Source of the DNA: Iris pallida | Lineage: Eukaryota > Streptophyta > Magnoliopsida > Asparagales > Iridaceae | Assembly (NCBI GenBank): GCA_029216955.1 | Contig: JANAVB010044017.1 | Coordinates: forward strand, 1,748,534-1,812,533 | Length of the DNA: 64,000 nt | Direction of reading: 5' to 3' | Part shown: in pieces, positions 35,679 through 47,539 of the stretch | Position numbering within the stretch: the first letter of the stretch is position 1 | Layout of the letters: each line of letters starts with the position of its first letter | Program-made: the position numbers and the translations under genes | The notes under the pieces: model-generated | What the model was told of the DNA's origin: nothing | Seen by the model: the letters and a program-made list of their open reading frames with translations, nothing else | Databases searched by the model: none

Positions 35679-38600
35679 TCCCCTTGGCATCTACCACTGC
35701 AGATACACCTTTCTCCAGCATTTTGTACACTCCCTCGACGAAGAATTTCACATACCCGTCGGCTTCCGCCAGCACCTGCGGCGTCATAGCAGGAGTTGAG
35801 GGAGCTACTACAGTTTGCAGAACGGAGGAAGATCCGCCGACCTCGATCTGAGAGGTTTGAATCTCGGCAGCAATAGGCTCTTCATCAACAGGGCCCAGAC
35901 TGCTAGCCCGAGGAGCCGAAGGAACAGAAGGAGCCGACGCATGCGTCGTGATAGTACCCCAAGTAGAAGGAGCAACAGAGGGTTCCACACCCTTACCCTT
36001 CTCAAGCCCGGAGAAATCACCGACGTCAACGGCTACTTCTACCCCCGACATTCTATCAGCATCAGCTACCTCCCCCGGCAAAACGGGGAGATCGACATCT
36101 ATCTCCTGGCCAGCCCCAGGAGACAAGACCGGCAGAAGGGTCTCACTCTTCTCAAATCCCTCTACAGGGACAAAATCTGTCGCTACCGCCTGATCGGTAG
36201 CCATCTCTATGTCCATGGTTGAAGCCAAGGTAGGATTCGGCAATGATTCAGCCGACCTCCCTTCATCATGACCAGGAGGGGAATCAACCCTCTCCTCTAT
36301 CCTCACTGCTTCTGCTGCCCCCGCAACGGACCCTTGCAACGCTGGAGGGACGTCACCAGAAGGCGACGAACTCCAATCCACTTCATCATCAGGATGCCTC
36401 GAGTCTGTAGAACCCTCAGCGTCCAAGGCCTCCACGACAGATGGTACTATCCCAGAAGTTGTTGCAACTTCAAAGTCAGGAGATACTAAAACCTCCGCGG
36501 GAACATCTTCGGGACCCTCCTCTACAGGAGACATCATCGTTGGTGGAATGCGCTCCTCAGAAGAGCCTGCCACCTCCTTCGGCTTACTGGTGCCCGATTT
36601 CGAAGCACGAGACTTCTTCTTCAATCCCTACAAGAAGAAGAGCATAAGTCGCCACAATGACATAAAAAAAAACTGGAATTATGAAGCACTCCTTACCTCA
36701 GCGGGAGCTAAGCCCGTTGGCGTTACAAGTGGCGTTTCCGTAATCTTCGGGGTCGACGTCCTTCTCGACCTTTTTGGTACAGAAGAACCAGCTTCTGTGT
36801 CAGCCCGTCTTTTCCCGACAGACGGGTCTCTCACTGGTGCCACAGCAGCAGCCCGATACCCCGCTAATTCTGGCGGACGATATGACCGAGCTGCCACCAA
36901 CATATTCGTGGTTGCTTCCAACTGGGTTCCAATGATGAAACTAGTCTCCCTGTCATAACCAGGAGACATAGTATTCATAGTGCAATACAGCTTGGCGGCC
37001 GGATATAAGATCGGCGGCCGAGGATTGCGAACTGGTGTGGTAAACTTAACGCTAGTACATCCAGCGTTATAATACTGCCAGCCCCGGGCTCCATCCAGCA
37101 AACTCCCGATGAAGCCTAGACTGCTACTGGGATTCCGCAGCATTAGCTGAGTGTAGCCAAATTGACGAGCAAATCGGCTTGGCAAGTACGGTTCCAGATA
37201 ACACCTGTTCTGATTACGGTAGACCAGATGCGAAGGCCGGATACTCTGCAACCAACGAAAACTCCATTTCGACAAAGTAACCGCATCCTCGCCAGAATCA
37301 ACCAAATCCTGGTCGGCCTCGAAATTTTTGAAGATCGGGCCAACCTTCACGATTTTCCACCCCTGAAGGAATGACAAAACCCTCCTACAAACGGGGACGC
37401 CAGTGTAAGACCACTTCCTCTTGTAGAAGCGGCGAATGAAGGCATCTCCTTCAACATGGTCCTCCTCAGGACCAGGACTCATCACATTCGGATGATGTAA
37501 GATCAGCCACCCCATAAGATAATGGAAAGGCAGCTCGGCCCGGGGAAACTTGTCATTATTACCTTTCTCGTGGATCACATCATCAGCAAAAGACCTCAAA
37601 CCGCGCAGCAGGTTGCACACCATCGCGGGGAGGAGAGCCAGAGGTCGTCCAAAGGCCAATTTCACTGTAGGCAAAATGAGATTCCGATGTACCCTCTCAA
37701 CAGCACCGGATCCCCCTGCAAATATACAATCCCGGAGCCATATCATCAAGTAGGCCATCAACACTGCCTTAGATGACATCCGGTGCCCGCAGTGCCAGAA
37801 ACAGCTGTACGTGTTCTTGCCGCTCTCATTTGAATGTGGGGTCCTCTCGTCCAGCCGGGTTATTTCAGAACTCACTTCCGCGGGTGTCAAGCCCTGCGGA
37901 GTCGCAAACCGGATCCTCGAAGGATCCGCCAAATCCTGTCTAAAAACATAGTCCCTCCAAGCAGTCACGTGAGGTTGGGTCTTACCCTTGTCCCTCCGGT
38001 GCATCAGATAATGATGGCTCGTCACCTCCTTGAAAACGGCCATCATCTCCGGGTCCTTATCTTCCAAGACCTGGATCTCTTCATTCGATGGGAAATATTC
38101 CTCGTACGGTTCCGAGCCCCAAGGAAGCTTGGACACTTCGTACATCTCATGAAGGGCCAATCCCAACTCCCCCACTGGAGTAAAGAAGCTGCCAGTCTGG
38201 GCGTTGAAAAGCTCCAACAGCGCAAGGAACATCGGCTTATTGAGGTCCACGCCTGCCTGCGTGGCCCGAATGGCGGCAGTCAGCCCTATCTCTTTAAGCT
38301 CAACTTTGAACCTGGAAAGCACCCAGGAGGTCAACTCGTCCCACTTTGGGATGTAGTGACACCAACCTTCGACTCTAAAACCAGCTGTCGGATACGTGAC
38401 CTTCGACGTCAGCATCCGATTTGCAAAAGTCGGGGCACTGAAGGGAAACGTGTCATTTGGGACTTCACTATAGATGCTCCCGGGACGCAAAGCTCGGTAA
38501 CTGAACGAAGAACCAGTTCGTGAAGCGGTCAAGGTGTCTCGCTGGTTCGAGGTGGTGTCAATCGAAAGGGAGCCCCCCAAGGCACCTCCTTGAGAAGGAG

Positions 38601-39530
38601 TAAGTTCCCAACCCATCCTTCTCTTCGAAGCTAGACGATAAAAGGCTGTCAATGGCAACTGGCGGTCAACCTGCCGCATGTATAACATCATGCCCTTAGC
38701 AGCGAAGAACCAGTCTTCTCTGATCTTCAATATCTTCGCCTCGGAAGAGACTAATCGGTCGCCAAACAGAAACGCAGGCTTTAAGAAGGTCACACCTTCA
38801 GAATCAGCAGACTTCAGTTTACCGCTCTCCATTATACTCTGGAGGAAAAGCGGCAACTGGACCTGGATTTGTAGCATCCTCTCACGAGGTTGGTCCTGAA
38901 GGATAGCATCCTTTGCAGGGTTGATCACCGCCTCATCAAAATCAACTCCCATCTGGCAAAGAGAAGCGTCCAGAAGGACCTCATTCAACAAAGGGATCGT
39001 CATCGACACTGGCACAACAAAAGTGGAAGTCAGGCAAAGAGACAAAATATGTCAAGCAGACTGGCGCATTGCCAGGGTATGAACCCATACGCATCTGCTT
39101 CGGCGCATCATCAGGGCATAGGCCCATGCGGGTCAGCATGTCTCGGCGCATCATCAGGGCGTAAGCCCATGCGCGTTGGCATTGGAGCGTCGGCGCATTA
39201 TCAGAGCGTGAGCCCATGCGCGTCAGCAAAGGCTTCGGCGCATCTTCAGGGAATAAAACCCATGCGTGTCAGCCATTAAAACCTCGGTGCATGATAAAGG
39301 TATAAACCTATGCACGTCGACAGGACAGAACCTCGGCGTATCATCAAAGACCAAAGTCTATACGCGTCGGCAGTTAGGGCACAGGGCCCAAAGCAGAGAC
39401 GAAACCTACCTGTCACCTCAGGACGAACGTCGGCAAGAGGCACAAGAGTGATAGGTACATCCTCATCGACAGACTCCTTCGCTTTCTCCTTCCCCTTGAC
39501 GGCAGCACCGCGAGGAGTCTTGGGAGCCAT
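35679..39530 (-). CDS. Plant-mobile-domain-like protein gene, three exons, 3' end lost in gap
   Basis: Exon 1 39530-39410, exon 2 39008-36697, exon 3 36627-35679 (continues into the gap). Splice sites: donor ACAG/GTAGGT with acceptor GTGCCAG/TGTCG, and GAG/GTAAGG with acceptor TTGTAG/GGATTG. The frame is kept across both junctions and stays open for about 1127 codons. Exon 1 encodes a Lys-rich start (MAPKTPRGAAVKGKEKAK). Exon 2 holds a region resembling the plant mobile domain, with WDELTSWVLSRF, then LLELFNAQTGSFFTPVGELG and LALHEMYEVSKLPWG (roughly residues 265-345), followed by a second helical part (MAYLMIWLRDCIFAGGSG). Exon 2 ends with a basic KRSRR stretch, a possible nuclear signal. 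Exon 3 is acidic, Ser/Pro-rich and probably disordered. PMD proteins occur both as host silencing-related genes and in transposons; the broken copy nearby suggests a mobile origin. Function is not shown here. Confidence 0.7.
39060..39375. repeat. Minisatellite in intron 1 of the PMD-like gene
   Basis: About six imperfect units of ~45-55 bases, each with CGGCGCATCATCAGGGCGTA-like sequence and then CCCATGCGCGTCAGC. The array nearly fills intron 1 (39009-39409). The same GCGCAT/ATGCGC words recur in the upstream region. Confidence 0.7.
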
Positions 39531-39625
39531 TCTCTCGAAGAAGGAGAAGTTAGGGTTTTGAAGAAGAAACTCTAAAGAAGCAGAGGCACAGAGAAGAAGA
39601 ACCCTTTCTCTCTCCGACTCTTACC

Positions 39626-39633
39626 TATTTATA
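39626..39633 (-). promoter_or_regulatory. TATA box of the PMD-like gene
   Basis: CCTATAAATAGG on the minus strand, 96 bases upstream of the ATG at 39530, followed by a C/T-rich leader with AAACCCTAAC. The pseudogene copy has the corresponding CCTATAAGTAGGG at 43301-43313, and GCCATGCCCTATA is shared just upstream of both. Confidence 0.7.
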
Positions 39634-39639
39634 GGGCAT

Positions 39640-40030
39640 GGTCGCACGCGTGAACAGATGACGTGTGATCTCAGCCGTCGCCTCGGGTTCTGTACAAGGA
39701 TAGCAGCAAATAAGACCAAAAGATCATCATTAATCTTTTCGGTTACCGAGGCACCATCATCATTAACTGAGAAGAGCATGCGCCCAGAAATCATGCGCCC
39801 TGACCTCCATGCTTCTTATTCAAAGTATTCCAAAACTTATTCAAAAGTTTTGAAAACTTTGAAGGGGGTCTTGTAGAAGCATGGAATTTCACAACCAGAA
39901 AGCCCATGCGCCAGACACTACATGCGCTAGAACTCAGACGAAGAACTTCACAGCAAAGTCAATAAGTATAGACATTTGAAGAAGGACTTTTCATTTTATA
40001 TATAAAAGTCTATTACATGTCTAGAAAAGG
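39640..40030. other. Upstream region of the PMD-like gene, with a segment duplicated at 43.5 kb
   Basis: No gene seen. Positions 39815-39883 contain TTCAAAGTATT and later ACTTTGAAGGGGG and TCTTGTAGAAGCATG, matching 43536-43608. Both copies lie a few hundred bases upstream of a PMD-type start codon, so the duplication included upstream DNA. Confidence 0.55.
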
Positions 40031-40083
40031 TTGTACAAAGGAGAATTTCTACAAAGAAAGAGCCTAAGTCTACAGCTAGCGGC

Positions 40084-40205
40084 CATCATGCGCCTTCAGA
40101 TAAGCGTAGCGGCCACCATGCGTCTCCAGATAGGCGCAGCATCACTATGCGCCACCAATGAGGCGCAGCAGATATCATGCGCCTCCATCCAGGCGCATCC
40201 CATCA
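40084..40205. repeat. Short GC-rich repeat with ATGCGCC / GGCGCA words
   Basis: About four units of ~30-35 bases such as CACCATGCGTCTCCAGATAG followed by GCGCAGC. Each holds a GCGCC...GGCGC-like inverted pair. Confidence 0.5.
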
Positions 40206-41208
40206 TCTCTTCAGCACCTCAGTTATGTGCATCCCTTCAGCCAAATTCTTCCAGCCAGGCTCACCTGGCCGAGCAGAGCCCAGTTATGTGCCGCTCTTCC
40301 AACCAGGCTCGCCCGATAAATGCTTCGACACAAAGCATTTAACCCTCTGGCTGGAACCAAGGAAGAGAAGAGCACCGCAAATGCTGTGGCCAGGGGAGGC
40401 TTCGAAAGAGCCTCCAAAGCCGAAGGAAGACCGTGATCGAAACCACGGCTAAAGGAGCAGCTTTCGACACGATCAAAGTGGGGAAACCCCACTTTGCAGG
40501 AAGAGAGAGCCTTGCACCGCCATTCCGATCTACGGCTCTTCTGGAATAACGGAGACGAGGCTCGAGCATCCCTATCTTTGGATGCAACAGGCACCTTCCG
40601 CCTGCCTCAGAAGCCCTCGACTCTGTCTTTTGGATGTAACAGTCACCTTCAAGTGTATCAAAGACAACACAGCGTCTCATCTTCACCCTCGGGAGCACTT
40701 CGTCAGCAGAATGCACCCGTATGTTCAAGTTCATATTGGAAGTACGTGAGGGAATGAGAAGCAAATCTTCTCTCCATGCCACTATTTATAGGCCGGGCAG
40801 ATCAAACCCACGCGCCAAGTGGATGGCCCTCCGAATTCCGTACAATGAATTTACATTAAATGGATGAACCGGACGCCTCGAATTCAGCCAAACGGCTATT
40901 TATAGCACTCGAAGAGCGAGACAGCCGCATCATTAAAAGACATGTCCGATGCGCCAGCCAGACAGCGCATCACACGGACGCGCCCTTCGGCATTAGGTGC
41001 ATCACACAGACGCGCCCTACAGTACTCGGCGCATTATAGAGGGTGCGCCCCCACACATCTCCATACCGAGTGGAACGCCAACCGATGCGCCCACTCAGCT
41101 GTCCATCGAACGTCACCAACATTAAATGCTGAACTGACAGAGTTGGCAGCACGCCTCCCAAAGTCTGAACAGTTGACAGCTTTTTTTCAGAAAACGAAGC
41201 GTCGGCCA
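40206..41208. other. Non-coding segment with two minus-strand TATA boxes
   Basis: CTATAAATAG boxes face the minus strand at 40783-40790 and 40897-40904. Open frames here (for example 40782-40339, minus) start at or before the TATA box and show no family motif, so none is annotated. The layout looks like promoter regions of mobile sequences. Confidence 0.4.
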
Positions 41209-41371
41209 CCCGCATGCGCCTCTACGGCCATGCGTCCACACCCGCATGCGCCTCTACGGCCATGCGTCCAAACCAGCATGCGCCTCAAAAGCCATGCGCC
41301 CCAGACTGATCTCTGATCCCGAAAGACAAAAGGAAAGTCGCCTGCATGCGCCTCAAAAGCCATGCGCCCCA
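41209..41371. repeat. 32-bp minisatellite with CATGCGCC
   Basis: Units such as CGCATGCGCCTCTACGGCCA followed by TGCGTCCACACC repeat at 32-base spacing from 41211, about three times; a further GCATGCGCCTCAAAAGCCAT unit is at 41345-41365. Confidence 0.65.
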
Positions 41372-41694
41372 AATGGTTTGTAACTCCTAAAGGTTATGAG
41401 CCGCAGCCTCCTCCTGCGCCCAATCCAAGGCACAGCCCACCAGATCACTCCTCTCCACCAAATCCGAGATCTTCGAACCATGAGTCGACGACACGTGTCT
41501 TTTGACTCAACTCGTCCAAGATTTCAGCAACGGAAAGATCTTCTCTTCTGCTACGTGCCGGCTCACAACAGCAGTATGAAGAGTTCTCCCCCTCGATCAG
41601 GGCGCAGCATCCATGCGCCTCCGTCAGCAACTCCACGTGGCGTCCCCACACCGGCGCATCCTACAAGCGCGCATGAGCAGCCTGCCTGCAAAAC

Positions 41695-42074
41695 TATAAA
41701 TAGAAGGATCATCCCCTTCACACACACACGGAGACTCAGAACATAAGACTCACAGAGAATCCACAACAGAGAATCACCGGAGAGGCAGTTCTAGACACTC
41801 AACGTCTTTCTCCTCTCGGCAAGCTCCAGCACCCAGAGTAATCAACACCTTCAGAGAACCGATAACCGCCGTCAGCCGGTCAACGGAGTCAACGCATTAC
41901 CACTCGCTCCATTGGCACTAAGGACCCAGCTTAAACAAAAGTGTACTCCTAAGACTACATCTAAGTCCTATATTGTATCACTGTTCTGTTTGTATTAAGA
42001 TTTCAATCAAAACAATTTTAATGGCAAACAGTACCCACGTCTCATGCCCTTACTCTAGGGTGCGGGTCGTGACA
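41695..42074 (+). repeat. Possible LTR 3' part: TATA box to CA end
   Basis: TATAAATA at 41695-41702, a leader rich in CA and CT, a T-rich stretch near 41990-42025, then TAGGGTGCGGGTCGTGACA ending at 42074. The last bases match the ends of the long LTRs in this window. Only the end match is strong; the rest is inference. Confidence 0.4.
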
Positions 42075-42079
42075 TAAAG

Positions 42080-43167
42080 TTAATGAGCAAACAACAAGGG
42101 AGTAACACCCACAGCGTATGGGATGGACCATCAGGAGCACTCTTAAAATAATCCCTCTGATTAGACTACCTTTCCACTTGGATATGGCCGGTCATTTAAC
42201 CCACTCGTTTCGGGGTCAGATCTTTTTTCATAAGACTCTTCTCGGCCAAGCAGATTAAAACTGACAGCGGGATGTGTCGGTTGATCGACGGAACATACGA
42301 AGAGAGACCATCATTCTCAAAGTACCAGTTTTCGTTTATCTATAGCAGCTTGGTATGTTCTAAGACCAGCTAATCGTCGAAGAGTAACGAAGGTTTCAAC
42401 ATCTTGACGGGATCAGATGGAAGAGAAAACTTGCCTCGATCCATCATACGACAGAAGTTATATAGGCTGTTGATCCCGTATCATGGCTAGTCACCCTTTT
42501 GGTTGACCTTGGACAATCAGCTACCTGATGGGAGTGGTGAGCGCCTCGTTAATATTTATGGCCGAGGCAGAGACCATCGTGTCCAAAAGGATATCCCTGA
42601 AAAGAGACACAGATACAGGAACTGCACATAAGCAAAGTGTGTCATAAAGACACAAAATATGTTTTGTAAAAACGGAGAGCAAAAGCATTATGCCAGGATA
42701 GGAAAGCATCCGCACGGCCACTACGTGAATATCCGTACATGCACTATCAAAGTCACCATGCGTCAGCCAACCAGCATCCATGCAGGTACCTTATAGAAAG
42801 AACTGCGCAGGGAGAATGGCTGCGTGTTTACGAGAAACTTCAGCACATTGATAGTCTTTACTTTGTAAAAAAGTAACAACTATACCCGTCAGTTAATAAA
42901 ACTTCAGCACATCTTCGGAACACCACTCTGAAGAATGGCGCCCACACGCTTCAGCAATAAAAAGCATCAACATATCTTCATGACGACGCTCCTAAGAGTC
43001 GATGCTCATATGCATCAACGAACCAAGAAATCAATGATAGTCAGACACCTAATAGCAACGGATGGCCACACGTCTCCGTGCACTAAGACTCTTACGATAG
43101 GAGCTTGCTCAGCGATGGCAGCTTTGGAAGCCAACTGCTTCCCTTTAGCCTGTCGAGTACTCGTCAT
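42080..43167 (-). pseudogene. Broken paralogue of the PMD-like gene
   Basis: Minus strand. A start at 43167 gives MTSTRQAKGKQLASKAA, similar in style to exon 1 of the intact gene. After an intron-like stretch, an acceptor TTTTCAG at 42604-42597 opens a frame (DILLDTMVSASAININEAL) matching the start of exon 2 of the gene at 39.0 kb. Further down, about 42475-42180 encodes MMDRGKFS, MLKPSLLFDD and INENWYFEN in the order of MESGKL, FLKPAFLFGD and IREDWFF in the intact gene. There are several stops, and homology ends near 42170, before the plant-mobile-domain part. Upstream DNA including the TATA box is also related. Confidence 0.65.
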
Positions 43168-43302
43168 GGCCTCTCCAACTTGCCTCACCGACGACGCTCA
43201 AGTCTGTCTCGCACTCACTGCAGCCGTTCTGTGGCTAGCTACTACCCCACTGGCCTTCTTGGAGCTTGCCGCAGGAGAAGAAGACTCTCTCCAAACAGAC
43301 CC

Positions 43303-43310
43303 TACTTATA
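43303..43310 (-). promoter_or_regulatory. TATA box of the PMD pseudogene copy
   Basis: CCCTATAAGTAGGG on the minus strand, 136 bases upstream of the pseudogene ATG. It corresponds to the TATA box of the open gene. Confidence 0.5.
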
Positions 43311-44544
43311 GGGCATGGCACGTCAGCAAAAGAAGACAAAATACTTCATGAATGAGGAGACTCTTCGGACGACGTGGGAATTAAGAGTAAAGATCATGAT
43401 GACCATTCCCTAGAAATGAGGAGTTGTGATCAACTTTTAATGAAGCGATGGCTCAAGCCATTTTATGCCGAAGGCTAAGCATGACGGCGGCCTGTCAACA
43501 AGCATGCTGGCCATTCGCTTGTAAAGGACATGTGTCATGCTTCTGTTCAAAGTATTTCGAGCTTGGCTCAAGTTCGAAACACTTTGAAGGGGTTCTTGTA
43601 GAAGCATGAAAGAAGCGCAGACATATCAAAAATGTAGGTGGCATTCTCACTACACATGGCTTCACAAAAGCGCAGACAGACAACTAAAGTCACACAGACG
43701 AACAAAAGTAGTACATAAATAGTTCTTAATTAAAATCATGTTTACGAAAGATCTATTAAAGATTCTTCATGATTACATATAAAGGACTAAAACACCTAAA
43801 AAAGAAGTCTTTAAGGAGTTAATCTTCAGCACGCGCGCAACCCCCCAGACAAGCAGCTCCTGCTTGCCAAACAACTGTGGCTCTTGAGTAGGGCAGAGCA
43901 TAACCTGTGGCTCTTCAGATTGACAATCAATCCAAACCCGGAAGCTTGGATCTCGAAGACCTCCAAGATGTTGTTCAGGTTCGAACTTCGTATGACAAAC
44001 ACTCAAGTGCATCTCAAAACTTAGAAGCAGTTCTTGTACAAGGACATAGGTTCTTTGAATGAAGGGATCCACAACCAACAGTCGACTTGTGCAAGGCCAA
44101 CGGCCGTTCGAAGCAAAGTTTGGATCGAGCATGACAGTAAGAATGCTAAGAGACAATAGAGATAACCTTTCAGAAAAGCTTCCCTTTATATAGGGTAGGT
44201 GTGGTCCAACCCATATGCCACATGGTCGTCGGTCAAAGACTCCCAAATTAATGGGATGAACCTAATACTCAGCACAATGAATCTCATTTAATAGGTTCAT
44301 TGACTGAATCCTAGGCCACAGACTTCTTGAATTCCCCAAATGACGATGTTAATTAAATAAGAGGATGACCGACTCGTACATCAAAAGAGCAGTCATTAAT
44401 TGCTCTTATGACTTCGATAAAAACTATCTTCTTCGACGAAGTGCAGCCAGTTCATTCCTTCCACTGAGCCCTCGCTTCAATCCAGAAGTGCAGCACCCTC
44501 CATCCCTTCCAAAAGTATTCAAAGGCTCCTTCATCTGATACTTT
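43311..44544. other. Upstream region of the PMD pseudogene, non-coding
   Basis: It contains the duplicated segment 43536-43608 and a further minus-strand TATA-like CTATATAAA at 44185-44193. The frame 44246-43773 (157 codons) spans that TATA box and has no recognised domain, so it is not called as a gene. Its layout parallels 39640-41208. Confidence 0.4.
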
Positions 44545-44905
44545 GTTGCCCAAAGCACAAGTCCATTCGCCACCCTAAAAGCACAATGACTCCATTGCCT
44601 GAAGCACTTGTCCACTTGTCGCCCTAATAGTACAGTGACTCCGTTGCCTAAAGCACAAGTCCACTTGCCACCCTAAAAGCGCAATAACTACATTGCCTAA
44701 AGCACATGTCCACTCGTCGCCCTAAAAGCACAGTGACTACGTTACCTAAAGCATAGTCTCTTTGTCGCCTAAAAGTGCAGTGACTCCGTCGTCTGAAGCA
44801 CAGTCTCCTCGTCGCCTAAAAGTGCAGCGACTTCGTCGCCTGAAGCACAGTCTACTTATCGTCCAGAAGCAAAGTTACCTCAAAGCCTCGCTAGAAGCAC
44901 AGTCC
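44545..44905. repeat. 49/47-bp minisatellite
   Basis: Units starting GCCTAAAGCACAAGTCCACT and running to GTGACTCCGTT repeat at 49-base spacing from 44548 (44597, 44646, 44695, 44744), then at 47-base spacing (44791, 44838), with a partial last unit. Related single copies lie at 44438-44500. It occupies the same relative place upstream of the pseudogene as the CATGCGCC arrays do upstream of the open gene. Confidence 0.75.
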
Positions 44906-45560
44906 TACGGGGTGACGTGGTTCAACGTGGCCAGACGGGTGTTTATGTCTTTTTCAGATTGGTTTGTTTAAAAACTACCGTTCTTAAGATAGAACATAGT
45001 TTGATTCTGTTGATAAGAGCAATATCCTATCGGCTTACTGAAATCACAGATAAGGACGAATTTTATTCTTATAGACGAGGGCCATATCCGATCAGTTTGT
45101 TTAAACTAATGGCCACCTAAGATAAGACAAAATCCAACTTCAGGAATAGGAACAGAATCTGCTCAGTTCATCCGATCAACGATAAACACACACCACGTGT
45201 CATTTATTCAGTTTTATTGATAATTTTCCCAAGATCTTGATAAAAGAGAATCCCAGCGTCCACCTCGTGTCAGCTCAGCAGCAGCCCTCACTGTACAACT
45301 TCGAAATTATCTTATATCTCTACGTGCAGCGTTCCTGCATAATCCTTATACACACTGTATATGTGCTTAATAGAAGGAGTTTTTATTCGATAAAGAGGAT
45401 TCAAAATCTTCAAAACTTTGGGATCCTCTTGATTGGCAACCCCAGAGTTCCAATCACAAGCACCAGAAAGCCAGAGCAAGTTCAACTCGTTGTTAGATCG
45501 TCAACGGAGTAAAAGAGCCGCTGTAGTGCTCGATCTTCACCGTCACACTTTTCTAGAAAA
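44906..45560. other. Non-coding stretch, nothing recognised
   Basis: It has a loosely repeated segment (CAGATTGGTTTGTTTAAA near 44955 and GATCAGTTTGTTTAAACTAA near 45090). No domain-bearing open frame was seen. Confidence 0.4.
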
Positions 45561-47086
45561 TTTTGCACTTAGATCTCCTGTTTAGAAATTGATAGTACTC
45601 TTTACATGTTTAATATACAAAAAAATTTGTATAACCTTTTGTCATATCAAACACTCCAGTTACGATATCCCAAGGATTTTCATCCAACTTGCATTGACGA
45701 AGGGTTTACTAATCTGCCTCTTGAGCTACAATTTTTCTAACTCTACTGCCAGATCCTTAGCTATGACTAACCATCGAAGATAGAAAGGTCATATTCAATA
45801 CTTAATCAATCCCTCAAATTCTATACTCTTACAAGTCATAGGTCAAATCCCTTAGCAATATAAACAATGATTCTACCCTTTCTAACCATAAGCAAACTAT
45901 TCATTCCTTACAAGAACTCCTAACTATTTTAATCCTATATAGGCTGGATCAAATAAATACTTATTTATGATACCTCTATCATATTATAACCATATTGGTC
46001 AACCTTCTAGTTCCAATTTCTAATAGGTCGTTCAAGGTTTGACTCAACCAATATGGAGATGGTTGACTAGTCTATCTCAGACTTTCCTACTCCGAGATCA
46101 CATTTCTCTATGATACCGTTAATCTAATACTAATCTTACTAGGACAGTTCCTCATCATCCAATAAATTTTTTTTCCTATTGTATCATATTCCTGATTTCT
46201 ATATCTGTTGCATGAAAATTCCTCAAATTTTTAGTACAATATAACTGTCAAATTTATATCTAGTCTTGATTATCACGCTTCATAATTTTGTATCCTGATG
46301 GAGTCCTTGGGCTCCATCTTCTATTGTCCTTCATATTGGCACTCCAAAATCCAACTGTCTTCCTTCAAGTTGTATTCTCCCTCATTTCATCCCTTATGGT
46401 CAGAGAATCTTCCATAATTTTCAAACTTGGTCTAGCTTAGAAAATGGTAGCATGGTTTAGTCTAATGACCCTCATGTCTCCTGTTAGGACTAAGCCTTGT
46501 AATATACTCTATTCCACAACCTATCTTGCTGGAGTGTCTATAGAAGACTACCCACTTTAACTAATCACCTAGTCCTATCAAGCATAAGTTACGATATCCT
46601 TCAAGTAAAACTTTCTAGCTCAATGTGATAATTTATATGTTGTCGTCGAATCACTAATTTGCGACTCAACGAATCATCCGACCAGAAGAATTTTCCTACA
46701 GAACTAAACCTCGATAGAAATGCCATTCCTATTCCATCGGTCTATCTAGTAAGGACGTCTATCATACCCCTGTATACCTTAAATAATCACCTACAAATAT
46801 TCTATCTGTCTTAGTCATATCCTACGATAAAATAATACTGAAATGATGGTCAAATGCAAGTGTTCGTCCATCTGAGAGAAAAAACACAAGAATTCAAAAA
46901 TATGAAGTCAAAAAGGTATGATTGAGTACAAATACAAGTTTCAAGGGCGCTAGTAGAAGTCAAAGAATTTTTTAATAGCAGTGGTAGATTGAGATCCTGA
47001 TATATTATCCTAATGCAGGCTCGTTCAGTATAGTAACGTAACCGAAACAATTTAATCTCGACTTGCATGGGCCACTACAAAAACCA
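45561..47086 (-). other. Degenerate internal region of an LTR element
   Basis: AT-rich and without a protein motif. Its right end (about 47015-47086) resembles the leader of the LARD copies: the minus strand reads TTTTTGTAGTGGCCCATGCA and AGTCGAG, followed by an imperfect hairpin. This places an LTR end at about 47087. Confidence 0.4.
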
Positions 47087-47513
47087 TATCACACCCCAGT
47101 CCCAGAATACGTGGGACCACGACACGTGGCATTGTCCAGCTACGTATTCAACCTGACTCTAGTCCAACTCGAATACATATAAGCTGTTTAAAATGGTGTA
47201 ACTATTACTATATCAACTCTATATCTCAATCTATATAACAGAAGCATAAAAAATGAGAATATGAATACTAGTCTAGCCTAATAATTATACTTGCCCGAGT
47301 ATACTCGAGCGTAAAACTATAAATACTATGCAATCAACCAGGTATAAAATATAGAAATAAAAATAAATACAAGAAAATGGGTGCTTAGCAACAATTCAAC
47401 AAAGAACTCAGCAAACCTACTCAGCCAGCCTGGAAGGAAACCAGGTCCTCAGGGGACGCAACAAGATACAAATAAATATGCCACTATGAAACAATATATA
47501 AAGATCATGGGGT
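47087..47513 (-). repeat. Fragment of a related LTR, cut by CACTA1
   Basis: It begins (plus sense) TATCACACCCCAGTCCCAGA. The solo LTR at 55515 starts similarly (TGTCACGCCCCAGAACCAGA) and shares CCAGCTACGTAT. It continues as LTR-like sequence up to 47513, where the CACTA1 end starts. Confidence 0.5.
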
Positions 47514-47539
47514 CACTACTAAAATCTGCTCTATTAGCG

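Noticed and set aside
40339..40782. 147-codon minus frame
   Set aside because: It starts at the TATA box, so it would not be fully transcribed from it, and shows no domain.
43773..44246. 157-codon minus frame
   Set aside because: It spans a TATA-like element and has no recognised motif.
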